64,000 nucleotides of DNA from Pseudomonas sp. PDM18 (GTDB lineage: Bacteria > Pseudomonadota > Gammaproteobacteria > Pseudomonadales > Pseudomonadaceae): assembly GCF_014852585.1 (NCBI RefSeq), contig NZ_JACVBX010000002.1, positions 434,001-498,000 on the forward strand. Direction: 5' to 3'. Made by a program: the position numbers and the translations under genes. The first letter of the stretch is position 1, and each line of letters starts with the position of its first letter. Positions 8,344 through 18,008 of the stretch are shown piece after piece. Under the pieces are notes generated by a model. The model was not told where the DNA came from. It worked only from the letters and a program-made list of their open reading frames with translations, and searched no databases.

Positions 8344-9234
8344 TTACTTCTCCATCCCCGCCCAATCCGTGCCTTTCACCAGCACATCACTCAGCGCCTG
8401 TGCGGCGCTGGAGAGCTGGTGCTGCGCCAGGCAGAACAGCCCCACCCGGCGCTCGATACGCGGTTCGTCGAGCGCCACGCAACGCGCCCCCAGTTCTTCC
8501 ATCTGCTGCCGGCACAGGCGCGGCACGGCGCTCACGCCCAGTCCTTCGGCCACCATCCGGCCCACGGTCACCAACTGGTGGCTTTCGAACGCCACCGGCA
8601 GTCGCCCCTGCAGCCGGTCTTCCAGCAGCAGACGTACGGCCGAAGGGCGCTGCAGGGTGATGAAATGGTCTTCCAGCAACTGCTCCCAGGTGATCCGGGA
8701 TTCATTCGCCAACGCTGAATCCGCCGGCAGCACCGCGACGAAACGGTCGGTGTAGAAAGGCGTGAATGTCAGCCCATCGAGGCTGTCCGGCTCCAGGGCG
8801 ATGCCCAGTTCCACCCGATGGTTGCGCACCATCTCCAGCACCTGCTCGTTGATCACGTCGTGCACCGCCACGTTCACCTTCGGGTGGCGGTCGCGGAAGG
8901 TGCGCAGCACGGCGGGCAGCAGGTTGCCGGCGAAGGAGGGCATGGCGGCGATGGAAACCTTGCCCAGTTGCAGAGTGAAGTGCTGGTGCATCACTTCCTC
9001 AGCGTTGTCCCAGTCCGCCAGCAGCCGGCGCGCCAGGGGCAGCAGCGTCTCGCCCTCTGGCGTCAGCGCCACGCTGCGCGTGGTGCGGACCAGCAACTGG
9101 CCGCCGAGGGACTCTTCCAGGCTCTTGATCGCCAGGCTCAGCGCCGGTTGCGACAAGTGCAGGCGCTCGCAGGCCTGGGCGAAGCTGAGGGTCTGGGCGA
9201 CGGCGAGAAAGGCGCGCAGTTGCTTGACGGTCAT
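8344..9234 (-). CDS. dhcR: LysR-family regulator, DhcR-like
   Basis: 296 residues. N-terminal winged helix (LRAFLAVAQTLSFAQACERL, SQPALSLAIKSLEESLGGQL) and a LysR substrate-binding domain. It is divergent from the CoA-transferase genes with a 125-base AT-rich gap, the usual arrangement for an activator of the neighbouring operon. The same order (LysR, two transferase subunits, thiolase, AtoE transporter) occurs in P. aeruginosa, where DhcR activates dhcAB for carnitine catabolism. ATG 9234 was preferred over an upstream TTG at 9246. Confidence 0.8.
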   Translation of the reverse strand: MTVKQLRAFLAVAQTLSFAQACERLHLSQPALSLAIKSLEESLGGQLLVRTTRSVALTPEGETLLPLARRLLADWDNAEEVMHQHFTLQLGKVSIAAMPSFAGNLLPAVLRTFRDRHPKVNVAVHDVINEQVLEMVRNHRVELGIALEPDSLDGLTFTPFYTDRFVAVLPADSALANESRITWEQLLEDHFITLQRPSAVRLLLEDRLQGRLPVAFESHQLVTVGRMVAEGLGVSAVPRLCRQQMEELGARCVALDEPRIERRVGLFCLAQHQLSSAAQALSDVLVKGTDWAGMEK

Positions 9235-9359
9235 ATTAATAAGCAAACCAGATTAATCGATTGGAAAAACAAACTTAACAAATCAGTCTTGGGCGGTGAA
9301 GCTGCAATCGCTCTCTGACCGGCTGGTCGGACATTCCAAATACAAGAGGCAGCAGCAAC

Positions 9360-10058
9360 ATGGCAGGACTCGACAAGCGTGTAGGCAGCTACGAGGAAGC
9401 CCTCGCCGGGCTCACCGACGACATGACGGTACTGGCGGGCGGTTTCGGCATCTGCGGTATCCCGGAAAACCTCATCGCGCACATCCGCAAGCTGGGCGTG
9501 AAGGGCCTGACCGTGGTCTCCAACAACTGCGGCATCGACGGCTTCGGCCTCGGCGTGCTGTTGGAAGACCGCCAGATCCGCAAGATGATCGCCTCCTACG
9601 TTGGCGAGAACGCGCTGTTCGAGCAGCAGCTGCTGTCCGGTGAACTGGAGGTCGAACTGACCCCGCAGGGCACCCTGGCGGAAAAACTCCGCGCCGGCGG
9701 CGCCGGCATCCCGGCCTTCTTCACCGCCACCGGCTACGGCACTCCGGTCGCCGATGGTAAGGAAGTGCGCGAGTTCGATGGCCGTCACTACGTGATGGAG
9801 CGCGCCATCACCGGCGACTTCGCCATTGTCAAAGGCTGGAAGGCCGACCACTACGGCAACGTCATCTATCGCCACACCGCGCAGAACTTCAATCCGGTAG
9901 TCGCCACCGCAGGCCGCATCACGGTCGTCGAGGTGGAGGAAATCGTCGAGCCGGGTGAACTGGACCCGACCCAGATTCACACTCCCGGCATCTACGTCGA
10001 CCGCATCATTCAAGGCTCCTTCGAAAAACGTATCGAAAAACGCACCGTACGTTCCTGA
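9360..10058 (+). CDS. dhcA: 3-ketoacid/dehydrocarnitine CoA-transferase, subunit A
   Basis: 232 residues, CoA-transferase family I alpha subunit (glycine-rich [20 protein letters not shown] near residues 28-47 and the typical [18 protein letters not shown]). It works as a heterodimer with the next gene product and moves CoA from an acyl-CoA (succinyl- or acetyl-CoA) to acetoacetate or 3-dehydrocarnitine. It is 26 bases from subunit B. The substrate assignment rests on gene order with P. aeruginosa dhcAB; a plain acetoacetate succinyl-CoA transferase (ScoA/AtoD) is the alternative and would suit acetoacetate released by FahA. Confidence 0.85.
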   Translation: MAGLDKRVGSYEEALAGLTDDMTVLAGGFGICGIPENLIAHIRKLGVKGLTVVSNNCGIDGFGLGVLLEDRQIRKMIASYVGENALFEQQLLSGELEVELTPQGTLAEKLRAGGAGIPAFFTATGYGTPVADGKEVREFDGRHYVMERAITGDFAIVKGWKADHYGNVIYRHTAQNFNPVVATAGRITVVEVEEIVEPGELDPTQIHTPGIYVDRIIQGSFEKRIEKRTVRS

Positions 10059-10084
10059 GCCCACCGGACAAGAGAGACAAGAAG

Positions 10085-10741
10085 ATGGCATTGACCCGCG
10101 AACAGATGGCTCAGCGCGTGGCGCGCGAGCTGCAGGACGGCTTCTACGTGAACCTGGGTATCGGCATCCCGACCCTGGTCGCCAACTACGTGCCCGAGGG
10201 CATGGACGTGATGTTGCAATCGGAGAACGGCCTGCTCGGCATGGGCGCGTTCCCCACCGAAGACACGGTAGACGCCGACATGATCAACGCCGGCAAGCAG
10301 ACCGTGACCGCCGTGAAGGGCGCGTCGATTTTCTCCTCCGCCGAATCCTTCGCGATGATCCGTGGCGGCCACGTCGACCTCACCGTGCTTGGTGCCTTCG
10401 AGGTGGATGTACAGGGCAACATCGCCTCCTGGATGATCCCCGGCAAGCTGGTGAAAGGCATGGGCGGCGCCATGGACCTCGTGGCCGGCGCGGACAACAT
10501 CATCGTGACCATGACCCACGCCTCCAAGGACGGCGAATCCAAGCTGCTGGAGCGCTGCTCGCTGCCGCTGACCGGTGCCGGCTGCATCCGCAAGGTGCTC
10601 ACCGACCTGGCCTACCTGGAGATCGAGGACGGCGCATTCATCCTGCGCGAGACCGCGCCGGGCGTCAGCGTCGCCGAGATCGCCGAGAAGACCGCCGGCC
10701 GGCTGATCGTGCCGGACGATGTGAAGGAAATGACCTTCTGA
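10085..10741 (+). CDS. dhcB: 3-ketoacid/dehydrocarnitine CoA-transferase, subunit B
   Basis: 218 residues, CoA-transferase beta subunit. The catalytic SENG motif is visible ([11 protein letters not shown], Glu47), this Glu forming the CoA thioester intermediate in the family. The C terminus is typical ([20 protein letters not shown]). A ribosome site lies before ATG 10085. It partners the preceding subunit in one operon. A REP pair separates it from the thiolase gene, so expression may fall off downstream. Confidence 0.88.
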   Translation: MALTREQMAQRVARELQDGFYVNLGIGIPTLVANYVPEGMDVMLQSENGLLGMGAFPTEDTVDADMINAGKQTVTAVKGASIFSSAESFAMIRGGHVDLTVLGAFEVDVQGNIASWMIPGKLVKGMGGAMDLVAGADNIIVTMTHASKDGESKLLERCSLPLTGAGCIRKVLTDLAYLEIEDGAFILRETAPGVSVAEIAEKTAGRLIVPDDVKEMTF

Positions 10742-10754
10742 TCCCATTCTCCCT

Positions 10755-10826
10755 GTAGGAGCGAGCTTGCTCGCGAACCTTCCCGGACTCCGGGGCAAGA
10801 GCGTTCGCGAGCAAGCTCGCTCCTAC
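10755..10826. repeat. REP-like inverted pair (copy 4)
   Basis: Two inverted copies of the 24-base element, 10755-10778 and 10803-10826, inside the operon between dhcB and atoB. REP hairpins within operons can modulate mRNA stability of the upstream genes. Confidence 0.9.
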
Positions 10827-10856
10827 AAGGGCAAAGGCCAGCTTTGGAGTGAAATC

Positions 10857-12038
10857 ATGCAAGACGTAGTCATTGTTGCCGCCACCCGCACCGCCATCGG
10901 CGCCTTCCAGGGCAGCCTGGCGAACATACCCGCCCATGAACTGGGCAGCCTGGTCATCCGCTCGCTGCTCGAACGCAGCGGTGTGAAGCCGGACCAGATC
11001 GACGAAGTCATCCTCGGCCAGGTGCTCACCGCTGGCGCCGGACAGAACCCCGCGCGCCAGGCCGCCATCGGCGCCGGCCTGCCGGTGGAAGTGCCGTCGA
11101 TGACCATCAACAAGCTCTGCGGCTCGGGCCTGAAGGCGCTGTTCCTGGGCGTCCAGGCGATCCGCTGCGGTGATGCCGACGCCATCATCGCCGGCGGCCA
11201 GGAGAGCATGAGCCTCGCGCCCTACGTGCTGCCCAAGGCGCGTACCGGCCTGCGCATGGGCCACGCCGAGCTGCAGGACACCCTGCTGCGCGACGGCCTG
11301 ATCGACGCCTTCAACGACTACCACATGGGCATCACCGCCGAGAACCTGGCCGAGAAGTTCGGCATCAGCCGCGAGGCGCAGGACGCCTTCGCCGCGCAGT
11401 CCCAGCTGAAAGCCGCCTCGGCCATCGAGGCTGGCCGCTTCAAGGACGAGATCACCCCGGTGCTGATTCCCCAGCGCAAGGGCGATCCGCTGTCCTTCGA
11501 CACCGATGAACAGCCGCGCGCCGGCACCACCGCCGAATCCCTGGGCAAGCTCAAGCCGGCCTTCAAGAAGGACGGCACCGTCACCGCCGGTAACGCGTCC
11601 ACCCTCAACGATGGTGCCGCTGCAGTGCTGCTGATGAGCGCCGAACGCGCACGCAGTCTGAACCTCCCGGTTCTGGCGCGCATCCAAGCCTATGCGAGCA
11701 GCGGCGTCGACCCGTCGATCATGGGCATCGCCCCGGTGACCGCGACCCGTCTCTGCCTGGAAAAGGCCGGCTGGAACCTCGATGAAGTCGAGCTGATCGA
11801 GGCCAACGAAGCCTTCGCCGCGCAGGCCCTGTCGGTCGGCAAGGAGCTGGGCTGGAACGCCGAGAAGGTCAACGTCAACGGCGGCGCCGTCGCCCTCGGC
11901 CACCCGATCGGCGCCTCGGGCGCCCGTGTGCTGGTGACGCTGCTTCACGAAATGCTCCGCCGTGATGCGAAGAAGGGTCTGGCGACCCTCTGCATCGGCG
12001 GCGGCCAGGGTGTGGCGATGGCCCTCGTGCGCGACTGA
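10857..12038 (+). CDS. atoB: Acetyl-CoA acetyltransferase (thiolase)
   Basis: 393 residues, degradative/biosynthetic thiolase II. The nucleophilic Cys88 sits in [13 protein letters not shown], the conserved His in [16 protein letters not shown] and the second Cys in TLCIGGGQG near the C terminus. It cleaves acetoacetyl-CoA, the product of the CoA-transferase just upstream, to two acetyl-CoA. The ATG at 10857 gives the canonical N terminus ([15 protein letters not shown]) and lies behind the REP pair; an upstream in-frame start would be translated from the repeat and is not credible. Confidence 0.95.
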   Translation: MQDVVIVAATRTAIGAFQGSLANIPAHELGSLVIRSLLERSGVKPDQIDEVILGQVLTAGAGQNPARQAAIGAGLPVEVPSMTINKLCGSGLKALFLGVQAIRCGDADAIIAGGQESMSLAPYVLPKARTGLRMGHAELQDTLLRDGLIDAFNDYHMGITAENLAEKFGISREAQDAFAAQSQLKAASAIEAGRFKDEITPVLIPQRKGDPLSFDTDEQPRAGTTAESLGKLKPAFKKDGTVTAGNASTLNDGAAAVLLMSAERARSLNLPVLARIQAYASSGVDPSIMGIAPVTATRLCLEKAGWNLDEVELIEANEAFAAQALSVGKELGWNAEKVNVNGGAVALGHPIGASGARVLVTLLHEMLRRDAKKGLATLCIGGGQGVAMALVRD

Positions 12039-12186
12039 GGCCATCCGACCAACGATTGATTGGCGAGCGCCGGCCGGCATGTAGCCATGTCGTACCGGCA
12101 GGCGGGATGGTAGGTGGGCACACCGACAGACGAACATCCTGCCGCGGTTTTTCGGCGTCCCCCGGCGCCGGCAAACCCTTGCGTCA

Positions 12187-12218
12187 CCGCTCGGCCCCAC
12201 GCAGGCCGGGCGGTTTTT
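12187..12218 (+). terminator. Probable Rho-independent terminator between atoB and atoE
   Basis: Arms CCGCTCGGCC (12187-12196) and GGCCGGGCGG (12204-12213) pair over 10 positions with one G-U, followed by five T. It suggests atoE, 73 bases further on, is at least partly transcribed from its own promoter. Confidence 0.7.
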
Positions 12219-12268
12219 CATTCCAGAACGGGCATTGCCACAAGCCCCGTTCGACGATGAACCATTAC

Positions 12269-12276
12269 AAGAACAA
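12269..12276 (+). promoter_or_regulatory. Hfq/Crc (CA) motif before atoE
   Basis: AAGAACAA, a perfect AAnAAnAA match, lies 14 bases before the atoE ATG and overlaps the region of the ribosome site (ACGAGG). In Pseudomonas such sites let Hfq with Crc block translation during growth on preferred carbon sources. Confidence 0.65.
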
Positions 12277-12290
12277 CGAGGTAGACCATT

Positions 12291-13730
12291 ATGACTTCCC
12301 ACGTGCATACCCCCGGCACGGCCGTTCAGGACAGCCGCTCGGCGCGCTTCGCCATGGCTTGTTCCAACTGGGCCGAGCGCTGGTTCCCCGACTCCTGGGT
12401 CTTCGCCGCGCTCGCGGTGCTGATCGTCAGCGTTGCCGCGCTGGCCATCGGCGCGCCGGCCACCGAAACCGCCAAGGCCTTCGGTGACGGCTTCTGGAGC
12501 CTGATTCCGTTCACCATGCAGATGGCCTTCGTGGTCATCGGCGGCTATGTGGTCGCCAGCTCCGGCCCGGCCTCCAAGCTCATCGACCTGTTCGCCCGCG
12601 TGCCGAAGAACGGCCGCTCGGCGGTTGCCTGGGTCGCGGTCATTTCCATGGTTGCCTCGCTGCTCAACTGGGGCCTGTCCCTGGTGTTCGGCGGCCTGCT
12701 GGTGCGCGCCCTGGCCCGTCGCGAAGACCTGAAGATGGACTACCGCGCCGCCGGCGCCGCCGCCTACTTGGGCCTGGGCGCCGTCTGGGCGCTGGGCCTG
12801 TCGTCGTCGGCCGCGCAGCTGCAGGCCAACCCGGCCAGCCTGCCGCCGTCGATCCTGGCGATCACCGGCGTCATCCCGTTCACCGAGACCATCTTCCTCT
12901 GGCAGTCCGGCGTCATGTTGCTGGCCCTGGTGCTGGTGTCGCTGGTCATCGCCTACATGACCGCTCCTGGCGCGGCCAGCGCCCGTGACGCCAAGGCCTG
13001 CGGTGTGGACGTCAGCTTCACCCCGCCGAGTGCGCCGAAGGTGACCCGCCCCGGCGAATGGCTGGAACACAGCCCGCTGCTGATCCTGATGCTGGTCGCC
13101 CTGGCCGCCGGCTGGCTGGTCCATGAGTTCAGCACCAAGCCGGCGATCACCGCTATCTCCGGGCTGAACACCTACAACCTGCTGTTCCTCATGGTGGGTG
13201 CGCTGCTGCACTGGCGCCCGCGCAACTTCCTCGACGCCGTGGCGCGCGCCGTGCCGACCACCACCGGTGTGCTGATCCAGTTCCCGCTGTACGGTTCCAT
13301 CGCGGCGATCCTCACCACGGTGAAGGGCGGCGACGGCTCGACCATCGCCCACCACATTTCTACCTTCTTCGTGCAGATCGCTTCCCACGACACCTATGCG
13401 CTGCTGATGGGCGTTTACTCGGCGGTGCTGGGCTTCTTCATCCCGTCTGGTGGCGGCAAATGGATCATCGAGGCGCCCTACGTGATGCAGGTGGCCAACG
13501 AGCTGCAGTACCACCTGGGCTGGGCGGTGCAGATCTACAACGCCGCCGAGGCGCTGCCGAACCTGATCAACCCGTTCTACATGCTGCCGCTGCTGGGCGT
13601 ACTGGGCCTGAAAGCCCGCGACCTGATCGGCTTCAGCTTCGTCCAGCTGCTGGTCCACGTGCCCCTGGTGCTGTTCCTGCTCTGGGCGCTGGGCACCACC
13701 CTGCAGTACCTCCCGCCGGTCCAGCCGTAA
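12291..13730 (+). CDS. atoE: Short-chain fatty acid transporter, AtoE family
   Basis: 479 residues with about a dozen hydrophobic helices, an inner-membrane carrier of the AtoE/SCFA family (PF02667). Recognisable family stretches are FFIPSGGGKWIIEAPYVM and NPFYMLPLLGVLGLKARDL. It probably imports short-chain acids such as acetoacetate or butyrate for the upstream transferase and thiolase. The ATG at 12291 is preceded by a CA motif, and a terminator follows. Confidence 0.92.
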   Translation: MTSHVHTPGTAVQDSRSARFAMACSNWAERWFPDSWVFAALAVLIVSVAALAIGAPATETAKAFGDGFWSLIPFTMQMAFVVIGGYVVASSGPASKLIDLFARVPKNGRSAVAWVAVISMVASLLNWGLSLVFGGLLVRALARREDLKMDYRAAGAAAYLGLGAVWALGLSSSAAQLQANPASLPPSILAITGVIPFTETIFLWQSGVMLLALVLVSLVIAYMTAPGAASARDAKACGVDVSFTPPSAPKVTRPGEWLEHSPLLILMLVALAAGWLVHEFSTKPAITAISGLNTYNLLFLMVGALLHWRPRNFLDAVARAVPTTTGVLIQFPLYGSIAAILTTVKGGDGSTIAHHISTFFVQIASHDTYALLMGVYSAVLGFFIPSGGGKWIIEAPYVMQVANELQYHLGWAVQIYNAAEALPNLINPFYMLPLLGVLGLKARDLIGFSFVQLLVHVPLVLFLLWALGTTLQYLPPVQP

Positions 13731-13756
13731 CCACGCCTTCGGCCCCTACGGCAAAA

Positions 13757-13789
13757 AGCCCGGTTGTCTCGCGACATCCGGGCTTTTTT
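13757..13789 (+). terminator. Rho-independent terminator after atoE
   Basis: Stem GCCCGG...CCGGGC with an inner TGTC/GACA pairing, flanked by A and T runs, 27 bases beyond the atoE stop. The flanking A run makes it likely bidirectional with the convergent LysR gene. Confidence 0.88.
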
Positions 13790-13809
13790 CTTTGGGATGC
13801 GGGATGCGA

Positions 13810-14730
13810 TCAGCCCCGGCTGACGCCCACTGCGCCGAGCGCGCGGCCGTCCAGGTGCTCGCCGCTGAGCTGCGCGGCGTCCTGGTCGAACACTTCGCGC
13901 AGCCAGTCGCTGACCGCCTGGAAGCGGCCGATGCGGCCGGCGTCGCGGTGGGCGAGCAGCCAGATTTCCCGCACGACCACCGCGCCGGAGAGGCGCACCA
14001 GCCCTTCGCGCTCGCCGAGGAAGCAGGGCAGCAGCGCCATGCCCAGGCCGCTTTCGCAGGCGTGGATCAGCGTGGTCACGCTGCTCGCGCGCAGGGCAAA
14101 ATTGGCATCGGGGACGAATCGGCGCAGCCAGCACATCTCCGGCGTGTCATCGAGGTCTTCGCCGTAGCCCAGCCAGGGCTGCTGCGGCCATTGCTCAGGC
14201 GGCACCTGGGCGAAGGGCGTGGCGGCGTAGATGGCGAAACCGATGTCGGCGACCTTACGCATTACCAGCGCGGCGTCTTCGGCCGGGCGTGCCAGGCGCA
14301 GGGCGAAGTCGGCCTCGCGGCGGGTAAAGGATAGCGCACGGTTCGCCGGGATCAGCTGCAGTTGCAGGTTGGGATAGGTGCGCGCCAGTTGCGGCATGTG
14401 CTGCACCAGCCAGTGGCTGAAGAGGAAGTCCACCGCAGTGATGCGCACCGAGCCGCTGATGGCGCTGGCTTCGTTGCGGGTTTCCAGCAGCATGCTCTGC
14501 ACGTCACCGAGGATGCGCTCGGCATAGCCGAGAAAGGCCGTACCGGCATCGGTGGCCTTGTAGCCCGCGTTGTCGCGGATGAACAGGCGGGTCTGCAGCG
14601 CGCTTTCCGCCGCCACCAGGCGCCGGCTCATGGTCGAGGGGTCGACGCCCAGCGCGCGCCCGGCGGCGCTCATGCTGCCGTGGCGGGCGAGGGCGAGGAG
14701 GATCGGGATGTCGTTCCAGTCGAAGTTCAT
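13810..14730 (-). CDS. LysR-family transcriptional regulator
   Basis: 306 residues: winged helix at the N terminus (DIPILLALARHGSMSAAGRALGVDPSTMSRRLV written over two motifs), then the effector domain of the group that lacks a typical inducer signature. ATG 14730 has GGAG 8 bases upstream. It lies 19 bases behind the cysteine hydrolase gene in the same direction, so it may be co-transcribed with it or regulate it. The target is unknown. Confidence 0.85.
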   Translation of the reverse strand: MNFDWNDIPILLALARHGSMSAAGRALGVDPSTMSRRLVAAESALQTRLFIRDNAGYKATDAGTAFLGYAERILGDVQSMLLETRNEASAISGSVRITAVDFLFSHWLVQHMPQLARTYPNLQLQLIPANRALSFTRREADFALRLARPAEDAALVMRKVADIGFAIYAATPFAQVPPEQWPQQPWLGYGEDLDDTPEMCWLRRFVPDANFALRASSVTTLIHACESGLGMALLPCFLGEREGLVRLSGAVVVREIWLLAHRDAGRIGRFQAVSDWLREVFDQDAAQLSGEHLDGRALGAVGVSRG

Positions 14731-14749
14731 GGCGATCTCCTCATGTGCC

Positions 14750-15277
14750 TCAGAACTGCACGTCGGCGGCAGGGACGACCCGTGCGCGCTTGCCGAAGCT
14801 GCTGATGCTGCCCAGTACCGCGTTGTGGTGCGCGCTGATCTGCGCGGCGCTGAGCACGGCATTGTCGACGGTGGAGTGGGCATCGCCCACCAGCGTCACC
14901 GCATAGCCTTGGGCGAGGGCGCGGCGGGTGGTGGTGTCGACGCAGTAGTCGCTCTGCAGGCCGCAGACCACCAGATGATCGATGCCTCGCGCTTGCAGCA
15001 GGTCGGCGAGGTCGGTGCGCAGGAAGGAGTCCGGGGTGGTCTTGCGCACCTTGAGATCCGCACTGTCGGTGAGCAGGCGCGTTTCCAGCTGCCAGCCGGC
15101 GCTGCCATACTGCAGGTCATCGTCCTCGTGCTGCACCAGCACCACCGGCACGCCGGCCTCACGCGCCGCGCGACTCAGGCCATTGATGCGCTGCAGCACA
15201 TTGTCGATGTCGAAGCAGGCGTAGTCGCCGGTACACAGGTCGGACTGGACGTCGATGATCAGCAGGGCGGTGCTCAT
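14750..15277 (-). CDS. Isochorismatase-family cysteine hydrolase
   Basis: 175 residues. The family triad is visible: Asp9 in LLIIDVQSDL, Lys79 in VRKTTPDSF and Cys112 in GLQSDYCVDTT. It is the size of small nicotinamidase/YcaC-like hydrolases. The substrate is an amide or ester that cannot be deduced. ATG 15277 yields the canonical N terminus (MSTALLIIDVQ). It is divergent from pqqF, with a 144-base gap. Confidence 0.88.
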   Translation of the reverse strand: MSTALLIIDVQSDLCTGDYACFDIDNVLQRINGLSRAAREAGVPVVLVQHEDDDLQYGSAGWQLETRLLTDSADLKVRKTTPDSFLRTDLADLLQARGIDHLVVCGLQSDYCVDTTTRRALAQGYAVTLVGDAHSTVDNAVLSAAQISAHHNAVLGSISSFGKRARVVPAADVQF

Positions 15278-15421
15278 GGCGAGAAATTTCCGAGGCTCGA
15301 GGGGAGGAGGGAATGGTAGCTGGCCCGGTGCCGCTGGCCAATGTCGGCAAGCCGTTGCTGCCAAAGCCGTATTTCCCTTTTCTGCTGCAGCGGCGAAGGT
15401 GACTTTCACGAACCGGACCGG

Positions 15422-17719
15422 ATGCCGATGAACAACCTTCCCGCCAAGACCCTGACCCTCGCCAACGGCCTGCGCGCCACCGTCGTCCAGGCCCCTGGCG
15501 CCAGCCGCGCCGCCGCACTGTTGCGGATCGCCCGTGGCAGCCACGACGAGCCGCAGGCCTTCCCCGGCCTTGCGCATTTCGTCGAGCACCTGCTGTTCCT
15601 CTGTGGCGAGCGCTTCGTCGAAGGTGAACGGCTGATGCCCTGGGTGCAGGCTCGCGGCGGGCGACTCAACGCCGGCACCCGCGCGCGGCAGACGGATTAC
15701 TTCTTCGAGGTGCCGGCCGACGATCTGGGTGACGGGCTGGCGCGGCTGGTGGACATGCTGGCGCGGCCGTGGCTGGACGAAGCGGTGCAGGTCGCCGAGC
15801 GCGAAGTGCTGGAAGCCGAATTCCTCGCCCGCAGCCGCGATCCCGACACCCTGATCGATGCCGCCCTGGCCCTGGCAGTGGCGCCGGGGCATTCGCTGGG
15901 ACGCTTCGTGGCGGGCCGGCGCGACAGCCTCAAGGTGGACAGCGCCGCGTTCCAGCAGGCGCTGCGTGATTTCATCCGCTCCTGCCAGGCTGGCGGTGCG
16001 CTGGAACTCTGGCTGCAAGGGCCGCAATCGCTGGATGAGTTGGCGGCGCTGGTCGAGTGTGAAGCCGCCGTTTTCCCACCCGGCGCGCTGGCCGAGTCCA
16101 CCTGCGCAGAATCCCTGCTGCCCTTGACCGGCCAGGAACTGAAGCTGCGTCTGCCCGGTGCGCCGCGACTGGTCCTGGCCTTCGCCCTGGACGGCATGGC
16201 GGGCGAGGGTGGTGCACTGCTGGAACAGTTGCAGGGCTGGCTGGCCGACGAGGCGCCCGGATCGCTGCTGGCCTGCCTGGGGCAGAACGGCCTCGCCGAC
16301 AGCGCCCGTGCGCGACTAAGCCGCTTCGCCAATGGCCAGGCTTTGCTGCGGTTCGATTTCGAACTGGCCGAAGCCGCCACCGCCGATCTCGTGGAGTCGG
16401 CCTTCCTCTCCTGGCTGGAGGCGCTGCGCAAGCTGCCGGTGGACATCTACGCCGCCGCTCCAGTCGATGAGCCAACGGGTGTCCTGGAGCAGTTGCTGCG
16501 CCGCGCGGGAAGCGCCAATCCATCGGCTTGGCTGGGCCAACTGGTGACATCGCGCATGATCCGCCTGCTCGCCTGCGAATCGGTCATCGGCGAGTCCCTG
16601 ACCTCGGCCGGCTTCATCCTCGACGTCGCCCGCAGCCCGCAGCGCAGCATTGAAGCGCTGCGGGGCGAGCCATGGGCGTTCACCCCGACGCAATCGGCCT
16701 TCGAAGGCGACCCCGCTGCTCTTTACCTGCGCTGGCGCTTCCCGCAGACACCCGGCCGACAGGCATTCCTTTGCGCCCGGCAGGCGCTGCGCCCCTTGGC
16801 GGGCGCGGCGCGGCACGAGGGCACCAGCCTGCGCCTGGAGGCCATGGAAAGTGACTGGACGCTGATGCTGTCGGGGGCGAAAAACCACCTTGCCGAGCTG
16901 GCTGAGTGCGCGATCCATGCGCTTCAGCATCCTGCCGCCGCTGTGCTGGGGCAGGGCGCGCGGCTGCACGCAGCGGAGCGCCGTCGGCGCGAAGGGGAAA
17001 TGCCGATCCGCCAATTGCTCGACCTGCTTCCACAGATGCTGGCCGGGGACAGTGACGCCTCACCGGACTGGTCGGCCGCCCATTGGGACGACCTGACCCA
17101 CGGCATTGAGCTGCCGGACACCCTTGCGGGCTATTCCACCACCAGCGCGTTGCCGCCGCGCAGCGGCCCGGCCGGGCGGCATCGCCAGGTGCTGGAGCTG
17201 CCGGGCGAAGCGGCGCTGTTGCTGTACTGCCCGCTGGCGTCGCGCGCGGCGGCGGATGAAGCCGCGTGGCGCTTACTGGCCCGCGTGCTGGAACCGGCCT
17301 TCTTCCACTGGCTGCGCGGTGAGCGGCAGCTGGCCTATGCGCTTTACTGCGGTTTCCGACAGGTGGGTATGCGCCGCGGCATTCTCTTCGCGGTGCAGTC
17401 GCCGTTGCTGTCGGCGGTGGAGTTGCAGGCCGAGGTCGACAGCTTCCTCTACCGCCAGGGCGAGGCCCTGTTGCGGATCGACCCGCAACGAGTCGACAGC
17501 CTGTGCGCTCCGCTGGTCGCCGAGCTGGCGCGCGCGCCGGGCGACTTCGCCGAGCGCCTGCATCAGGCCTGGAACGACCAGCTGGCCGGCGTCGCGTCGT
17601 CGCACCGCGAGGCCATGGTCCAGGCGCTCGGCAATCTCTGCGCCACCGACCTGCGCGCCGCGCATTCGACGCTCAGCTCTGCCCAGGGCGGTCACTGGCT
17701 GCTGCTCAGCCGCGCCTGA
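15422..17719 (+). CDS. pqqF: PQQ biosynthesis peptidase PqqF (M16 zinc protease)
   Basis: 765 residues. The inverse zinc site HFVEH is at His52-His56, in the N-terminal M16 domain (ANGLRATVVQAPGASRAAA, LEAEF further on), with the typical PqqF C-terminal half (RQLAYALYCGFRQVGMRRGILFAVQSP over two stretches). PqqF, with PqqG, processes the PqqA peptide after PqqE cross-linking of Glu and Tyr. The first ATG of MPMNN at 15422 was chosen; 15428 is equally possible. pqqABCDE are not in the window, so this is a detached member of the pathway, here near the PQQ alcohol regulators. Confidence 0.88.
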   Translation: MPMNNLPAKTLTLANGLRATVVQAPGASRAAALLRIARGSHDEPQAFPGLAHFVEHLLFLCGERFVEGERLMPWVQARGGRLNAGTRARQTDYFFEVPADDLGDGLARLVDMLARPWLDEAVQVAEREVLEAEFLARSRDPDTLIDAALALAVAPGHSLGRFVAGRRDSLKVDSAAFQQALRDFIRSCQAGGALELWLQGPQSLDELAALVECEAAVFPPGALAESTCAESLLPLTGQELKLRLPGAPRLVLAFALDGMAGEGGALLEQLQGWLADEAPGSLLACLGQNGLADSARARLSRFANGQALLRFDFELAEAATADLVESAFLSWLEALRKLPVDIYAAAPVDEPTGVLEQLLRRAGSANPSAWLGQLVTSRMIRLLACESVIGESLTSAGFILDVARSPQRSIEALRGEPWAFTPTQSAFEGDPAALYLRWRFPQTPGRQAFLCARQALRPLAGAARHEGTSLRLEAMESDWTLMLSGAKNHLAELAECAIHALQHPAAAVLGQGARLHAAERRRREGEMPIRQLLDLLPQMLAGDSDASPDWSAAHWDDLTHGIELPDTLAGYSTTSALPPRSGPAGRHRQVLELPGEAALLLYCPLASRAAADEAAWRLLARVLEPAFFHWLRGERQLAYALYCGFRQVGMRRGILFAVQSPLLSAVELQAEVDSFLYRQGEALLRIDPQRVDSLCAPLVAELARAPGDFAERLHQAWNDQLAGVASSHREAMVQALGNLCATDLRAAHSTLSSAQGGHWLLLSRA

Positions 17720-17796
17720 TCCTCATACTTTCGACCCGGGGTGCCGTCCGCAAGGTGGTGCCACGGCCGACTTTTGCCTTACGTCGGGTGTGCTGG

Positions 17797-17806
17797 CCCA
17801 AGGTAG
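17797..17806 (+). promoter_or_regulatory. Candidate CCAAGGTAG element upstream of porin gene
   Basis: CCCAAGGTAG matches 9 of 10 bases of the core ACCAAGGTAG found at 29845-29854. It lies in the 289-base gap before the porin gene, which also carries an inverted repeat at 17831-17865. Function is inferred only from similarity to the repeated element. Confidence 0.35.
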
Positions 17807-17830
17807 CTGCCCGGTGGTCGCGACTACCCT

Positions 17831-17865
17831 CGACCATTGCCGCGCGCCCGAGGTAGCGATGGTCG
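17831..17865. repeat. Inverted repeat in the pqqF-porin gap
   Basis: Arms CGACCATTGC (17831-17840) and GCGATGGTCG (17856-17865) pair at 9 of 10 positions. There is no T tract, so an operator or an mRNA hairpin is more likely than a terminator. Nothing else coding is visible in 17720-18008. Confidence 0.5.
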
Positions 17866-18008
17866 CAGAGCCTTGCGCAGCGCTCCCGCAAGACGCCTGC
17901 AAGACCTGCGGAACCAGGGCCAAAGCAGCGTATGGCAAGGCCCCTGGCGTTTCGATAATCGCCTCCGACACGACTGAGCCGCAGTCGATCCCCCACCCGG
18001 AGAGCGCC

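Noticed and set aside
10665-13658. A 997-codon open frame on the minus strand
   Set aside because: It lies antisense to dhcB, atoB and atoE, has the biased His/Gln/Gly/Arg composition of high-GC shadow frames and no recognisable domain.
17106-18008. N-terminal extension of the porin frame through pqqF
   Set aside because: The extension reads Arg/Cys-rich out-of-frame pqqF sequence; the signal peptide begins at ATG 18009.
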